DNA of 64,000 bases, taken from contig MU385717.1 of NCBI GenBank assembly GCA_022497155.1, positions 372,001-436,000 on the forward strand, written 5' to 3'. The stretch is from Whalleya microplaca. Taxonomy: Eukaryota > Ascomycota > Sordariomycetes > Xylariales > Xylariaceae. Shown in pieces: positions 1-11,104 of this stretch; positions within the stretch are counted from its first letter, which is position 1; each line of letters starts with the position of its first letter. The position numbers and the translations under genes are program-made. Below the pieces are notes generated by a model. The model made no database searches. It was not told the DNA's origin and saw only the letters and a list, made by a program, of their open reading frames with translations.

Positions 1-849
1 TCGGTAAGTCCATTCCTCGCTATGTGTCGCACTCATGCCGAGCTCGAAGACGGCATTGAGGTACTTGACGAACCCGTCATTTCCGACTCTGGGCTCCCCA
101 AACGTCGTCACAATAAGATTATCCCAGCCGGAAACGACCTTGAGCTCCAGAGCCGCAAGAGCCGCAACGGCACCGCCTAGGCTGTGGCCGATGAGGTAAA
201 TAGGATAGTCAGGATACGCCTCGTGCAACGGCTTGAGCGCCGACAGCACAACCTCTCTGGCTGTCTGCCACGAAGCTAAGAACCCCATGTGCACCGTGCA
301 ATTGTGACATTTGTGCTCTGGTTCCTTAGGTGATTCGGGCCCACCGTCATCCGGCGCAGGATAGGGGACGTATTCCTGAGGCACTGTGCTTAAATCAATA
401 ATGGTATTCGTAATGCTGTAGGTACCTCGAAATGCCACGATAATCGCCCTCTGACTAGTCTCCCCGTCCCGGCTTTGACCATCCTCGCCTGCATCCGCAC
501 TTGATTGAGAGGGTGGCGGTTCGGTCCCGTGGTCTACGGCAATGTAGCCGCAGCTGTCGCTCATCAGGGCTCCAGTGTTCCACGTGGTGACGAGATCTAG
601 CGTTGGGAAGTCCTTGCACCGCGACACGCAGGAAAAAGGCCGGCTGATGCCTGTGGTGCCGACGCAGTAAGTTATGTCAACTAAGCGGGAGAGACGCTCG
701 AGCGACGCAAAGAAATCGACCGAGATGCCATCACGGGTATCATTCTGTCCTTGGAGAGGTTGCTGGTCCGCCAGAGGTGATGCAAATGCGAAGGCGGTGA
801 ACAGCTGTGATAGTAACAAATACATGTATGCCCGGCTTAGTGGCAACAT
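1..849 (-). CDS. Secreted class 3 lipase (3' end outside the window)
   Basis: The frame is open from the ATG at 847-849 down to base 1, giving 283 codons without a stop; the C-terminus lies beyond the window edge. The first ~24 residues are a hydrophobic signal peptide, so the enzyme is probably exported. The nucleophile elbow GHSLGG is at about residues 218-223, preceded by PIYLI and followed by an alanine-rich helix; downstream comes VTTFGEPRVGN, the strand-loop of class 3 triacylglycerol lipases that precedes the catalytic Asp. An upstream segment with VAFRGT supplies the usual oxyanion-side strand. The family hydrolyses acyl esters of glycerides or related lipids. An in-frame upstream ATG at 857 is followed at once by a stop, which decides the start. 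The catalytic Asp and His are not reliably placed in the part visible. An extra introns cannot be excluded near the edge. Confidence 0.85.
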   Translation of the reverse strand, partial: MLPLSRAYMYLLLSQLFTAFAFASPLADQQPLQGQNDTRDGISVDFFASLERLSRLVDITYCVGTTGISRPFSCVSRCKDFPTLDLVTTWNTGALMSDSCGYIAVDHGTEPPPSQSSADAGEDGQSRDGETSQRAIIVAFRGTYSITNTIIDLSTVPQEYVPYPAPDDGGPESPKEPEHKCHNCTVHMGFLASWQTAREVVLSALKPLHEAYPDYPIYLIGHSLGGAVAALAALELKVVSGWDNLIVTTFGEPRVGNDGFVKYLNAVFELGMSATHSEEWTYR

Positions 850-1560
850 GCCGTCATAGGAAGCCGCAAGTGCTTTTGGCCCTGCGATAATGTCAAAAAT
901 ACCACTTGGAGTAGAAAGTAAAGAAATAAGGCATATTTAACGAATATGCCCAAGGAAGCTGATGAAGGGGGCAATAGGTGATACGTTGATTAAGAGGAAC
1001 AAATATGAAAAGAACAAATATGCAGTGGATGCCGTGCCAGCAGAATTAAGCATCGTGTCAGTGCTTCAGATGCCCCTACTTGTCAAACCTATAAAGATCC
1101 AAGTGTCTTATGTTGGGACGGCAATTTAACGTTTGGAGAATGACGATGTAGACAAGTGCTGCAAGCCAACGAGGAAACGCCGCCAAGCGAGCACTAACAA
1201 CGCGGGGTACGGGGCACAACACGTTCAGTTCCAGGTAGCTTGGTTACTGAATCCGGCGGTCTCCCAAGCGCCACCACGCTCGAAGCATCGGCTCGGGTTA
1301 CTAAGAGAGCTTGGTAAACTAACAAGCTCGCACTAGCTCGGCCGCAGAAATCTTAGATAGACTTCGACGAATTATTGATATTGATTGCTCTGTATCTAAT
1401 TACTCTATGCGTACTCATGCAGTATATACAGTATTACTGATAAAACATAGCATCGCGTTCATCCATCCTTTTCTACCATCATCGTCCCACCAAAAATGAT
1501 GATAGCAAGTAGGCATTTCTCATGAGCATTCCGTCTTCTCTCCATCATCATCTCCGATGT
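850..1560. other. Intergenic, no gene seen
   Basis: This 0.7 kb stretch lies upstream of the lipase and downstream of the small secreted protein gene, so it should hold the lipase promoter and the neighbour's 3' UTR. Short open frames here lack ATG context, splice partners or recognisable motifs. I see no RNA gene. Confidence 0.6.
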
Positions 1561-2137
1561 TTAACGGGAAGATGTCGATGAAGGTGCCGGCTCGAGGCTA
1601 CCAAAGTCACCAGTGATGGTTGCTTGCTTGGCGACACAGGTTGATCCAGTATCGGAATCCGTGCAGTCGAGCTCGGGACTAATGAGTCCAGCAGCTTCAA
1701 ACTGGGGCACACTATATTTGTTGTCAGCCATCATCACAGTAGCTAGGTTTTCTGTGAACATATGGTTTCTAGACTCACTTTCCAGGACACGCCGTCTCGA
1801 CCAACGTCAAACCGGCCATTCCGGTTGTCTGATAGATAAAGGCAACAAGTGGGTTATCGCAAGGATATCTGTTGGTACCATTGATGCTGGGCTTGGAGGT
1901 TGAGTTACTGCCGCATGCAGTGTCGATGCCAGTCTCGCCGTCGGTGAAGTGGAACGACGTGGTATTCTTGGAGCCGTCGGCCTTATCGGCGTATGTGGTG
2001 AAGTTGGCGACCTGGAAGTCGGCTGGGTACGTGCAATTACTTGCCGTGGCCGCAACGGTTGCGGGAATAGCATACTTCAACGACTTCGAGGCTGCCGTCC
2101 CAGCTAGGAGGCTGAATAGGGGGATAATGGCATGCAT
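1561..2137 (-). CDS. Small secreted cysteine-containing protein, unknown function
   Basis: Two exons, 1779-2137 and 1561-1711, joined by a 67 bp intron (donor GTGAGT, acceptor TATAG); the product is 169 residues. The start is the ATG at 2137; a TTG three codons upstream is not a likely start. Residues 1-17 form a signal peptide ending in an AAS-like cleavage site. The mature part has six cysteines, enough for three disulfides, and several N-x-S/T glycosylation sites, and ends in a Ser/Thr-rich tail without a GPI-like hydrophobic end. Size, secretion and cysteine content match the loose class of fungal small secreted proteins, some of which are host-interaction effectors, but I recognise no named family and infer no function. 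It sits next to a secreted lipase transcribed in the same direction; co-regulation is possible but not shown. Confidence 0.75.
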
Positions 2138-4328
2138 ATTCGACAACGTATTAAGCTTAGATTAGAGGTTGGCTTGAGTCCTGTGAGGCTGTGAATTGCA
2201 AAGGGAACACAATTCAGCTGGTCGAAGTGAGTGTTTGAAAAATTAACGACAGACAGACGGAAGGGTGGGCTAGCAAGAAGTTCGTTAGAAATGAAAACGC
2301 AGGATCTCAAAATATTAATAGGTGGTCCCTTCCTAGTATAGTATACCATCTAAGGTAATCTCCTAATCTCATGTGTGTAGAAGACATGGCTGCATGGATG
2401 ATTTCATCTGATCTTTAAAGCAAACATTGAATGCTAGTCATAGGTACATAGTTCCCCGTCTCTCCCTTCCCTTTTTACGCGTGGATGAGATCCATTCCTT
2501 GGTCCTCGCCCGTACCTGCTGCGTACCTGTTAAGATGATCGAGTCCTGCCCAACCCGCTCAGCCCGCTGTTTCCCCTGCCAAGACATCACCGTCAACCGA
2601 ACGACTCGCAGGCCTTGTTGCAGATCCCGACGCAAACTGTATGACCGATTCGCCAAAAGGAGGAATGCAACCCACAATAGGTACATGCCCCTTACGCAAG
2701 CTCAACAACGGCACTGCGGTCCTGCTTCGATCTACAGGTGCCACAGGGCAGCACCAACTCGGTGGCGTTCGATGCCCGTTTTTCTCAGTGTATAAGTTTG
2801 TATTCCGTACACGTACCTATAACAGAGTATCAGAGTCAACAATTAGACAGCACCAGCTTCTATTTTCGACCAATACGAGATTCGGCTTGATAAAGAATAC
2901 CGAAGAGAGGGCAGCCTACTTTGCATCACCGTGAAGATTCCTCTCCAAGGTCATATCGCATTAGTATGTCGTACATACAACGCGCTCTCAGGAGTCGGGA
3001 AATCACGTAAGCAGGTTACACATAGATTGCCAGAGCCGGCCAGAGCCAGGAGAACTTATACGGACGGGTGTACGACCCTCGTATGCTCCCGTGTCCGAGA
3101 ATTTATGCGTATAATAGCTGGTAGGACAACGGGACTTTCCTCGTAGACCGACGGGATTTACCTTGTCGAAAAGTGACAACTGGAAATTGAATGCTAGGCA
3201 TCTCTGAAACAACGGATTGGGGCTCTGTTATTCAGACTAGGCTATCAAGGCTCTCACCTAATAAATTACCTACTCAACAACGATGGGTCCCTCCACTAAA
3301 TACTACGTAAAGACTGTTTAAGTCTAATAAAGTTGTTAAGCACCCCAAACTTGATGTCAGAACGTTACACCAAAGTTGATATCTCTCCCGCCTTGGGCAG
3401 CCTATTCCTCAACAGGCTCCATGCCAACCTAAAATACATATATGTAGGTAGGTATGCAGGTATGTAACGATCAAGTGCCCAGGTGCTTACCTATCGTGAG
3501 AGCATCAGTTGAGCCAATAGTGCGAGATCTACTAGCGCTGATAGGAATTGCACCTACATGTACCCATGCGTACGACCCTATGTACACAACCCAGCTGCAC
3601 CTACAGTGTCGGGCAGATAGCTGGAGCCGGGCGGGTACCGAAGCCACCAAGCATGCCAGGCGGCTGCCAGGTACCTACATCTGTCCGGATTAGGTATCTG
3701 CGTACCTACCCGGGGGGGCCCTTTTTTGAATATTATAGAGTCTGAATGCCGTATAAGAATATAATTTCCAAAAATGAATATTCTATCGACATTATTGCTT
3801 TATTCTATTACGGCATTCTAATAACTAGTATATACGAGAATTTCTTTTATAGATATAATTTTTTCTCTTGATATTCTGTCAACATTATTGCCACGTCTAA
3901 CATTCTTGCGACGTCGCTTCCTTTTTTATTAGACATAATTTCCTCCCCCAGATATTCGAGAGTCTTTATTGCTCAAAAATCTAATATCGGAAAGGCAAGA
4001 CCCGTTAAGCAAGAAAATTAATACGCTAGCCTTATACCAGAATTGCCAAAAACCCCCCTCGCCCGCATAGGTAGGTATCCAACATCACCTGGGCAGCATG
4101 CCAACTTACGTAAGACACGCCACCTACCCTAGGTGAACCTTATTGCGTAGATCTAGCAGTATGACCCCGCAATACTTTTACTGGAGCTACCTTACTTACA
4201 TACATCGATATTCTTCAAACGCATCATCTTCCTCTCGACGTTGTAGGTAAGATTTTCGAGGCATGGAGACCCAAGGTTCTTCCATCTAAGACGACGTATG
4301 ATAATGACTTGATGCATTTGCATCGATA
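2138..4328. other. Intergenic 2.2 kb, gene-poor with AT-rich tandem repeat
   Basis: This holds the promoter side of the small secreted protein gene and the upstream region of Nas2. No spliced or intact gene is evident. Short GTAGGTA/TACCTAC motifs recur at about 3440-3460, 3660-3710 and 4070. Between 3720 and 4020 base composition becomes strongly AT-rich and contains degenerate tandem units, listed separately. Confidence 0.6.
3756..3976. repeat. Three diverged tandem units of about 80-95 bp
   Basis: Units start at about 3756, 3851 and 3931. Each begins AGA(A/T/C)ATAATTT, followed after a short pyrimidine or A-rich stretch by (G)ATATTC and then by ATTATTG or TTTATTG. A partial earlier unit may start near 3727. 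Identity is clearly above chance by eye but low, so the copies are old. Confidence 0.55.
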
Positions 4329-5235
4329 ATGGGCCTTCCCTTAAGAATGAACATCCACGCACCTACAGTCCCCGCGGGGCCCTCCTCGCGACCCGTAACA
4401 AACGGCAATGCGAAGCAGCTCTCCTTCGCCGAGCTTCAGATCAAGAAAGAGAACATGGAGGCCGAACTGAAAGCTCTGGGTGGCGTTCTTGATTCTGTTG
4501 GTGCATACTGATCATACTCCTCTGACAGGGGATCTAATCCTGTTCACAGCACGGAGTCAATATGGAAACCCCTCTTACTACAGCCGACGGGTTTCCTCGA
4601 GCGGATATCGATGTCGCACAAAGTAGGGTTATCCTTATGATGACACTGACTCGCTGGCTTGGGCTGACCATATGGAACAGTACGCACAACACGATCGCGA
4701 ATCATCCACCTCAAAAACGACTACAAAGACCTCATGAATGCCATCGAGAAGCATCTCCACGAACATTTCGCAAGCCTGCAAGATACCGATGACGCTGCGC
4801 CTACGTCGACAAACCGAACCGAGATGATGGGCGACTCCATTCCAGAAACCTTGTCGGAGTTCTTTGCAAAGGTCAATGCTGTTGTCGACGGCAGCCCGGC
4901 AGATACGGCAGGCCTGAAACCCGGTGATGATATTAGGAACTTTGGTTACGTAAACCGAAGCAACCATGATGATCTCAAGAAAGTCGCGGAATGTGTTCAA
5001 GGAAACGAGGGGGTAAGTTACAATTTCATGCTAGGGTCTTGAGAGTCACTAGCAAAGACTGGAAGTCTACGCAAGCTCAAGTTATCGTGACTAATTATCG
5101 ATACAGCAAAGGATATTAGTCAAGGTATCTCGCCGAACTGGGCCGATGCAAAGACAGGAATTACAACTTAACTTGGTGCCGTCGCGAAACTGGGGAGGTA
5201 GAGGTCTTCTAGGCTGCCACATTCTTCCTCTATAG
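4329..5235 (+). CDS. nas2: 26S proteasome regulatory-particle assembly chaperone Nas2 / PSMD9 (p27)
   Basis: Four exons: 4329-4496, 4550-4622, 4681-5012 and 5107-5235; 233 residues. All junctions keep frame. The N-terminal coiled-coil part carries the family signature running from FAELQIKKENMEAEL through VLDS|HGVNMETPLTTADGFPR and ADIDVAQ|IRTTRSRI. Residues ~130-215 form the single PDZ domain, with GSPADTAGLKPGD at its centre; the last exon ends in GGRGLLGCHILPL, the expected C-terminus. Nas2 binds the C-terminus of the ATPase Rpt5 and paces assembly of the 19S base. The first donor is the weak GTTGGT, the others are near consensus. The ATG at 4329 fits the usual MG-P start; an in-frame ATG at 4347 is the alternative. 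A second proteasome gene (beta-3) lies 11 kb away. Confidence 0.93.
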
Positions 5236-8200
5236 GAGGGTCTTCGGATTCGGAGAGGACAAATCATCTCCAGTGCCTTATACGCGATGGTTTAGGCTCC
5301 TGCTTGTAGCATACAACTCGGCCGCTTTCTCGGCGGCTTAATGGAGGGTTGGGGCAGGTCCTGAGAAATCGATGATACCGAAGAGTTTGATGCGCGCGGA
5401 TGATAGCTAGGGACAGGAGACACAGGAGTCCTTCTATGACATTGCATGGGATAAAATTAAATTCATATCCAGCCACCACCGAGGATCTTAGGGTAATACC
5501 AAAGCTGTAAACTATAAAACCCAGCAGCTACGTCATCATCTATGACTATGTAGGCAAAGCCAATGCTAGGCTAAAGAAATGCATTTATGAGGATCATATC
5601 ATGACCCGGTTTTCCATCTTTAATGAATAAGACTGAAAATACCCCCAAGGTAGTCTGTGTAGTTACAGTAGCCTGGGGTTCAAGTATAAATATTCTGACC
5701 AGTATTTAAGGTAGCTATACTACTACATGGTGATGGAAAACCTGCCATGAAATGAATACAGCTCCTCGAGGGGAAAGACGACTATAGTCTATTCATCATA
5801 TTAGCGAAGCAACCTCCTGTGCTATTTTGTGTCGTTGAGGGTTCTCATAAACGATGGGCCTCCATAGGGTTTCTCATCAACTAGATCTCGTTTTACTTTT
5901 AATTAAGTAGGGGATAAGTTGCTTCCTAGTAAACTATTAGAATACTGGCGATCCCGTGTTCTGATAATTTCCTCTTATTGGATCATCCCAGGAGTTCCAT
6001 GTGGGCATGTCATAGGCTCAGCAGTAGACTTCATGATTAACCAAGCTCGAAGAGTGCAGTTAAACAAATTTTTCCAAATATAATCTAGAAACAATGTTCC
6101 CTTGTGATTCATGTGAAGCTTAATATTTCCGTGAAGACTCCAACAATGCTACACATAAAAGACGGACTCCACTCAGAATGGCACTCAGGGGTTACAACAG
6201 CACCTTTCCAGTTCCCATCTAGGGCAGTAATCTGGGAGGCTGTGACTCAGTTGCTAGTTTGACCATTGTATATCTCATGTTTCTATCATTTACTTCGATG
6301 GCCGCTATTCACCCATGTTTAATGTAACCGAAGTTACGGGCATCGTGTATAGAAAATATGCATACGTTGAACAGACTAACATCATACACAAGGACTAGCA
6401 TATTAAATCCTACTAAAAACCAACGCGATAGATGTAACATTGGCATCATGTTGGATAACAGGTCATGAAGTTTTGTCTTCTTCACTTGAGTAATCAGGAA
6501 AGCAAGCATTTGTTTTAGCAGGTATATTATTCATAGTGAAATACTACAGTGTAGCATCGCGAGCATCTTGAGAATCTAACTTAGAGCCGTTATTTTAATG
6601 GCAAGCTAGCTATCATCTCATTATCAGAGGCTGCATTTCAGTGTAAGACAGCTTGGCTCTTTCTTGTTGGATTATGATCTGCTCTTGACTCATAAAGCGA
6701 GCTGACCCCTTGCTCGTGTCCTTTAGACTCTCTCGCACCCATGGACAATGCCTCATGAGGTAACGACGGCGTAGCTCCTGCTTCTTGGGTGCTTCCCTCG
6801 ATTATGTGGGCAAGAAAGCTTGATTTTCACTACACCCCGCCGAGTGCAAGGCTTTCCAATGGCTTCAATAATTATACATACTCATAAATTAGCATTACTT
6901 TTTAAGGTGACAGAAGAGAGAGATGGTACATCGTTTCGATTTCACATATCAGGGGTGATGATATACTGATATTCTACCTATACGTAAATAAAAGACTTCA
7001 GATTCAGACAAATTCCATATCAACCGACTATGAATTAGCAGCCTCCCAATAACGATGATAGACCCGCAACTTGCAACTCAGTGTAAGGTTGATCTCCCGT
7101 CCGCAGTTGACATGGCCGGGTATACCTCTGCCAACAACTGTGCAACGGCCTCCACGTGGCCGTATTTAGTAGCACAACGAAACAGTCCCTTCATATTCAT
7201 GTCAACTCTAATTGAAGAACTGTGTACACCACGTTATTGAAGCCGCCCCTTGCCGCTCAGTGGAAAGGGCTGGTCTAGCACAAGGGTTACTGCCCTTGCG
7301 TTATTGTGACCATGTCTAATAAACGTAGGACCACTGATGCATTGAACCAAGCTAAGAACCAAATAGCGAGTAGGGTCTCGAGGAAAATGGACAACCCCCT
7401 TCTTCTCCGGCTGCTCGTCTTTTAAGGCACCGGAGCTCATCTCGACTCCGTATTGTTGACAAGGACAGCTAAGGCCGTGTTTACATTGCACTCATCTCTT
7501 GTGTGACTATTCCAGTGCTGAGTTACGTACTTCAGGAATGGATGGAACAAGACCGATGTCATTGTGCTTCTTCTAGAACCATCAGCCGCAGGCGTAAGAG
7601 AATGCCCTTATAACTACAGCATCGCGAGAGCCATAGCTGGCAGGTATCCCTACGATATTCTTGCAACGAATAGTAAACAAACTGAAACGCGACTACACAA
7701 CTATCCTAGTACATACCTCTAACACCAGGTCTTCGTAGGTTAGTATTGTCTTGTTGGGTTTGATCGCGAGTGCATGCACCAAATCTCTGGTAGCCAACTG
7801 AAGCCGAAGGCAGTAAACCGAATGACGAGGCTCTTACTGCAATCAAGGTCTTTCGTGAATGTTCTTCTGATGCTCTTTGGTACGTCATCGAGGCGGCTCG
7901 TAAATACTTGTAGCACCTTGTCAGCCTCACACAAGCAGGAAAGGCGAGTGAGATGAGTACAATGGGGTACAGATATGAGAAACCTATCCCCAATGTAAGC
8001 TGATCGAGGAAAACTACATGTGTAAGGGAATTAAGAGCATGTAGAGCCCAACAAGCTGTTCCTTTACTTGTTCTACACCTCCTATTTTGTATCTATCAGC
8101 GGTATCTCACATAACTCATCGTGTGTAATGATCACATGTCCTAGCAACGATTCCATGTCAGAGACGTGACCCCTATTTTTTCGAATTGAGCGCAATACTC

Positions 8201-10119
8201 ATGTAGTATCATTGCCTTCTGCTAAGCTACCGTAAATCATGTATATCATCATGATACCAGTGAACCACATATTCAATGATCGCTGAACTAGTACTTGTTA
8301 AAACTAACCATCAGCAACGTAGGTATCTTCATTTACAGAAGCCGTTGGTAGGTCGAATTGTCTTTGATAGGTTTAGTCTTTGAGTTGTTTGAGTCTCCAA
8401 CTGTCGTGTAAGGTCGTATAACGTAGCAATTCCACCGATAGCTTACAGATAAGGAAAGGGGTAGAGCATATCGGAATATTGGCGAAGAACATATTGCTCA
8501 GAACTTGAACACACAGTTACCAAGACTACTGGCAATGCTTCCGAATAAATACTGTCTGGTTGTCAATTGCACACGTAGAAACTGCCCCGAGCCTCGCTGG
8601 CCAGTATCAGGTAGCTACTGTTATCTTCTTGATAGCTCCCTAGAAGTCTTAGGGATTTGGGGGCTAAAAGCAGCCTATCAAATATGAAATCGGTACTGAC
8701 GCATCACAACCTAAAGTTGATACTGGCTTCTTTGGTTCGTCGAAGAGGAAAGGCCAGCCGGTGACGACGTGGCTACGAGAATCCCTACAAGCCTCGGTTC
8801 TAAAAGCACATATCCTCACATATGGCTATTGCATCAACCTGCCTGGTTTTTGGAGGTTTCCTTCATTGGTCTATCGAGGCAACCACCTGGGCCAATCACA
8901 AACGACTCGAGGTGATAAAACCCAGGGCATCAATAAAACCAGCATTCTGAGTATAGCAAAGTCTAGATTTGCGAGATAAGTAGGCTACTCCTAACTGGAT
9001 ATGCTCTTGGTAACCTTGTCATTGGCGAGTGAAAGATTTAAGCTGTATCCTTCTCGACTTGTTGGTCCGCTTCACTGATTCCTCGGGGTCAATTCAATTG
9101 ATATATACGACCATACGTGAATATTGATATTCAGTAAGTCTATCGTAGTTGTCGAATTCCACGCTGAACAGATCTTTGATGGTTGTGTAAGACGCTACCT
9201 ACCATTCGATTTTCGGGGTTGGAGCATCGATCTGATCATTCTGCTTGGAGAAGCACGAGACAAGATCTGAAGGCGGCACCATCTGAATCGAAAGACCACC
9301 GTGGTGTGATGCTTTTTCTCCTTGCTACATCAGAGATTTGTAGACGTGGTGGAAATTCTAGCCCAGAGGAAAGACGGCAATATCAAGTCATATCTACTAT
9401 GTGCTTAGGTAGTACTAGTTTATGTTTTACACCCTGAATTTCCAATATTTCAGACATGTTTGCACACATGTAGGTACCTACCTATAAAAATTTGAAAGAG
9501 CACATGTCAAATTGCAGATTGCCTAACACTTTGAGACTAAGGATATGTTATGAAGGCCCATGTTGGCAAATAAGAGGTTGGTTGGTGCCTATGGTGAAGC
9601 CACAGCCCTCCATGGACGTTTGTCGTGTTTAACAGGTCTGGACGCATGCAGACAGTCAACCTAGGTATGCGTCATTGTAGCCAGGCAGTTGCCCCAGCTA
9701 GGTATGTACATGTACATATATGCAGCACACCTGGGGCATTCATTCCATTTAATACTAGGGTCACGTGCTGCCCCTCCTGCCCGCAACCGTGTGCCCGATT
9801 TTTCTGAGGAACCCAACCTTTGCTGCCCTCGCCATATTCCGCCTCTCCAAACTGTGAAAAAAAAAGCGACCATCGGTGAATATTCTCAATTTTGCGAAAA
9901 CAATTTCACCTTTCGCCCGGCCTTGATAAATAACAGGTACGCTTAGGCCTCTCCCTGACCCCATATTTCATATTTCAACCGTCTGGCCCTCTTCGTCTTA
10001 TGCCCAGGAGCCTTCCTAACTTTTCCCAATCCCATCTACCCACATTGTTAAGCACATCCCCCACTGACGTCGAGCCTAGTCTTCTGTTTACGTCGTAACA
10101 ACCCAACCAACTCGACACG
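5236..10119. other. Gene-poor 4.9 kb block with a gene relic
   Basis: No intact gene could be assembled. Open frames are short, mostly without an ATG, and broken by stops. The one recognisable element is a decayed ankyrin-repeat segment at 7010-7491 on the minus strand, listed separately. A ~50-codon stop-free stretch on the minus strand near 6660-6810 might be another scrap of coding sequence. A TAGGTACCTA palindrome occurs at about 9471-9480. The last few hundred bases should be the Ran promoter. Confidence 0.55.
7010..7491 (-). pseudogene. Ankyrin-repeat gene relic with two in-frame stops
   Basis: Read on the minus strand in one constant frame, this gives GHNNARAVTLVLDQ, then a stop (TAA at 7236-7234), then GLFRCATKYGHVEAVAQLL, then DGRSTLH, a second stop (TGA at 7080-7078), and VASCGSIIVIGRLLIHS. 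The pieces follow the ankyrin pattern: G-x-T/L-x-x-A-x-x-x-G-H-x-x-x-V-x-x-L-L and later DGRTPLH-x-AA-x-x-G. The same frame across both stops argues for one former gene with at least two to three repeats. TAA is one C-to-T change from CAA; TGA is one transition from TGG or CGA. No start codon, splice sites or N-terminal domain can be placed with confidence, so the original architecture (for example a STAND-type protein) is unknown. Confidence 0.55.
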
Positions 10120-11104
10120 ATGGCTGAGCAGCAAGTCCCTACCTTCAAGCTTGTCCTTGTCGGCGACGGTGGTACTGGAAAGGTAAGCAATTCTAAATGA
10201 CATTCGATCCGTTTGTCTTGTCGTCGACTCCCGTCGCGCATCGCGCAATTTGCAAATTGCCCCGCCTCCCGCCTTTCGCCTCTTCGCCCAGCAGCATCCG
10301 ATAACCATTAGGCTTTGGCTGACCATGATATCCAGACCACCTTCGTCAAGCGCCATCTGACTGGTGAATTCGAGAAGAAGTACATGGCCACTCTTGGTGT
10401 CGAAGTCCACCCCCTCGGCTTCACGACGGTAAGTCAAGCCCTGCCCCGCTTTCTATGTTCGCGTTTGCATCCGTTGGCGCAGAGTCTAACCTAGCTACAG
10501 AACTTCGGTAACATCACCTTCGACGTCTGGGATACCGCCGGCCAGGAGAAGTTTGGTGGCCTCCGCGATGGCTACTACATCAACGGACAGTGCGGTATCA
10601 TCATGTTTGATGTTACCTCCCGCATCACTTACAAGAACGTCCCCAACTGGCACCGTGAGTAGCGCCGAATCTTCTATTTCTCCTATGTCTGCTAACGTAT
10701 CTACTTGAAAGGTGACCTTGTCCGTGTCTGCGAGAACATCCCCATCGTCCTCTGTGGCAACAAGGTCGATGTGAAGGAGCGAAAGGTTAAGGCGAAGACT
10801 ATCACCTTCCACCGAAAGAAGAACCTTCAATACTACGACATTTCTGCCAAGTCGAACTACAACTTCGAGAAGCCCTTCCTGTGGCTCGCCCGCAAGCTTG
10901 TTGGTAACCCGGCACTGGTAAGTCCCCTTGATTTATAATCATCTGTTCTCACTAGTCTAATGCGATTAGGAATTCGTTGCTGCCCCTGCTCTTGCGCCCC
11001 CTACTGCCCAGGTCGACGAGAAGCTCCTCGAGCAGTACCGCAAGGAGATGGACGAGGCTGCGGCTATGCCGCTGCCGGGTGAGGACGACGATGACGACCT
11101 GTAG
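10120..11104 (+). CDS. gsp1: Ran-type nuclear small GTPase
   Basis: Five exons: 10120-10182, 10336-10428, 10501-10654, 10712-10917 and 10970-11104; 216 residues, the usual Ran length. The P-loop GDGGTGKTT spans the first intron; the second exon has the switch I region with [23 protein letters not shown] is switch II; NKVD and [12 protein letters not shown] are the base-binding motifs, and the C-terminus is the acidic tail ending DDDDDL typical of Ran. There is no CaaX box, as expected. Ran-GTP drives importin/exportin transport through the nuclear pore and acts in spindle and nuclear-envelope assembly. The first intron (153 bp) is the longest, the others 52-72 bp. Orthology to yeast GSP1 is secure. 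Confidence 0.97.

Noticed and set aside
2427..2934. Cluster of overlapping open frames upstream of the secreted protein gene
   Set aside because: Frames exist on both strands with similar length, rich in Arg and Cys, without conserved pattern or intron signals.
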